A stretch of DNA of 40,587 nt, from assembly GCF_001612745.1 (NCBI RefSeq), contig NZ_BDBA01000117.1, positions 1 through 40,587 of the forward strand. The letters run 5' to 3'. The stretch comes from Nocardia amamiensis NBRC 102102. Its GTDB lineage: Bacteria; Actinomycetota; Actinomycetes; Mycobacteriales; Mycobacteriaceae. Made by a program: the position numbers and the translations under genes. A model generated the notes under the pieces. It was not told the DNA's origin, made no database searches, and saw only the letters and a program-made list of their open reading frames with translations. Below, in pieces: positions 40,377 through 40,587 of the stretch; within the stretch, counting starts at the first letter, position 1, and every line of letters begins with the position of its first letter.

Positions 40377-40587
40377 TTGTCGCAAGGATCGGTCGTAGCC
40401 AACGGTGATCGGGTTTCGCCCTACAGTCGGAGGCTTCACCTCGGTGATGCCCTGCGCGGCCTGCGCCAGGATCAGGACCTCTCGATCCAGCAGGTGGCCA
40501 AGGACGTGGGGATGGATCGGACTCTGCTCACCAGGATCGAAACCGGACAGCGCCGGGTTGCCGCCGATGTCAGCATGACAGTCGCTG
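40377..40587 (+). CDS. XRE-family regulator, 3' truncated by window edge
   Basis: Seventy codons are visible, starting at TTG 40377 with GGAGG eight bases upstream; the in-frame alternatives fail because the GTG at 40370 hits a stop after 12 codons. HTH: LHLGDALRGLRQDQDLSIQQ, VAKDVGMDRTLLTRIETGQR. The first ~17 residues are a polar lead (SQGSVVANGDRVSPYS). Divergent from the hypothetical trio, which it probably controls through the TGTGACA-type sites. Confidence 0.8.
   Translation, partial: MSQGSVVANGDRVSPYSRRLHLGDALRGLRQDQDLSIQQVAKDVGMDRTLLTRIETGQRRVAADVSMTVA

Overview
High-GC actinomycete DNA, probably from a large low-copy plasmid or a plasmid-derived island. The actinomycete call rests on the codon bias, a mycothiol-type nitroreductase relative (Rv2466c family), a Methyltransf_19 family protein, a DUF2637 membrane protein and conservon-like P450s. 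Nocardia, Rhodococcus, Streptomyces or a relative would all fit; I cannot name the genus from sequence alone.

Layout. (1) 1-9.0 kb is replicon backbone: a truncated methyltransferase, a small basic protein behind a consensus promoter and a 19-bp inverted repeat, a primase-type replication protein, a divergent KfrA-like coiled-coil protein, about 1.15 kb of palindrome-rich non-coding DNA, parA, a small partner gene, and a DUF2637 membrane protein. (2) 9.0-10.9 kb is accessory: a HAD-fold protein that has lost both catalytic aspartates, a diverged repeat family, a GFA-family protein and a frameshifted gene. (3) 10.9-24.9 kb is a compact nucleotide-type gene cluster: an MccF-like S66 peptidase, an HD phosphohydrolase and an XRE regulator (minus strand); folE and a NUDIX gene (plus strand); then a twelve-gene minus-strand block queD-queE-phosphoribosyltransferase-methyltransferase-kinase-like-radical SAM-DegT aminotransferase-kinase-like-HAD-PurC-like-DEDDh exonuclease-DsbA-like, most members joined by ATGA or GTGA overlaps. 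(4) 25.2-36.4 kb is a second minus-strand block: DUF4254-like, an orphan protein, two tandem P450s lacking the ExxR arginine, a 126-aa orphan, an acyl-CoA oxidase-like flavoprotein, a nucleoside hydrolase, a 74-aa orphan, a Methyltransf_19 protein, a D-2-hydroxyacid dehydrogenase-like protein, two transcription regulators and an orphan. (5) 36.5-40.6 kb holds a class IV aminotransferase, an HTH-FGE-fold fusion, a three-gene hypothetical operon and the start of an XRE regulator.

How the genes fit together. FolE, QueD and QueE are the first three steps from GTP to 7-carboxy-7-deazaguanine (CDG). No QueC or QueF is present, so the route should stop at, or branch from, CDG. The cluster then offers a PRPP-dependent phosphoribosyltransferase (base to nucleotide) and a PurC-like ligase. 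PurC normally joins the ring carboxylate of a ribonucleotide (CAIR) to the amine of aspartate, and a CDG ribonucleotide presents a similar ring carboxylate. My central inference is that this cluster makes a carboxamide-linked 7-deazaguanine nucleoside or nucleotide. The radical SAM and DegT enzymes could supply or modify the amine, the HAD and HD enzymes could remove phosphate, and the MccF-like amidase could give self-immunity. folE and queD, 11 kb apart and divergent, share an identical 22-bp promoter/operator block with identical -35/-10 spacing, which ties them into one regulon, perhaps under the XRE protein encoded next to folE.
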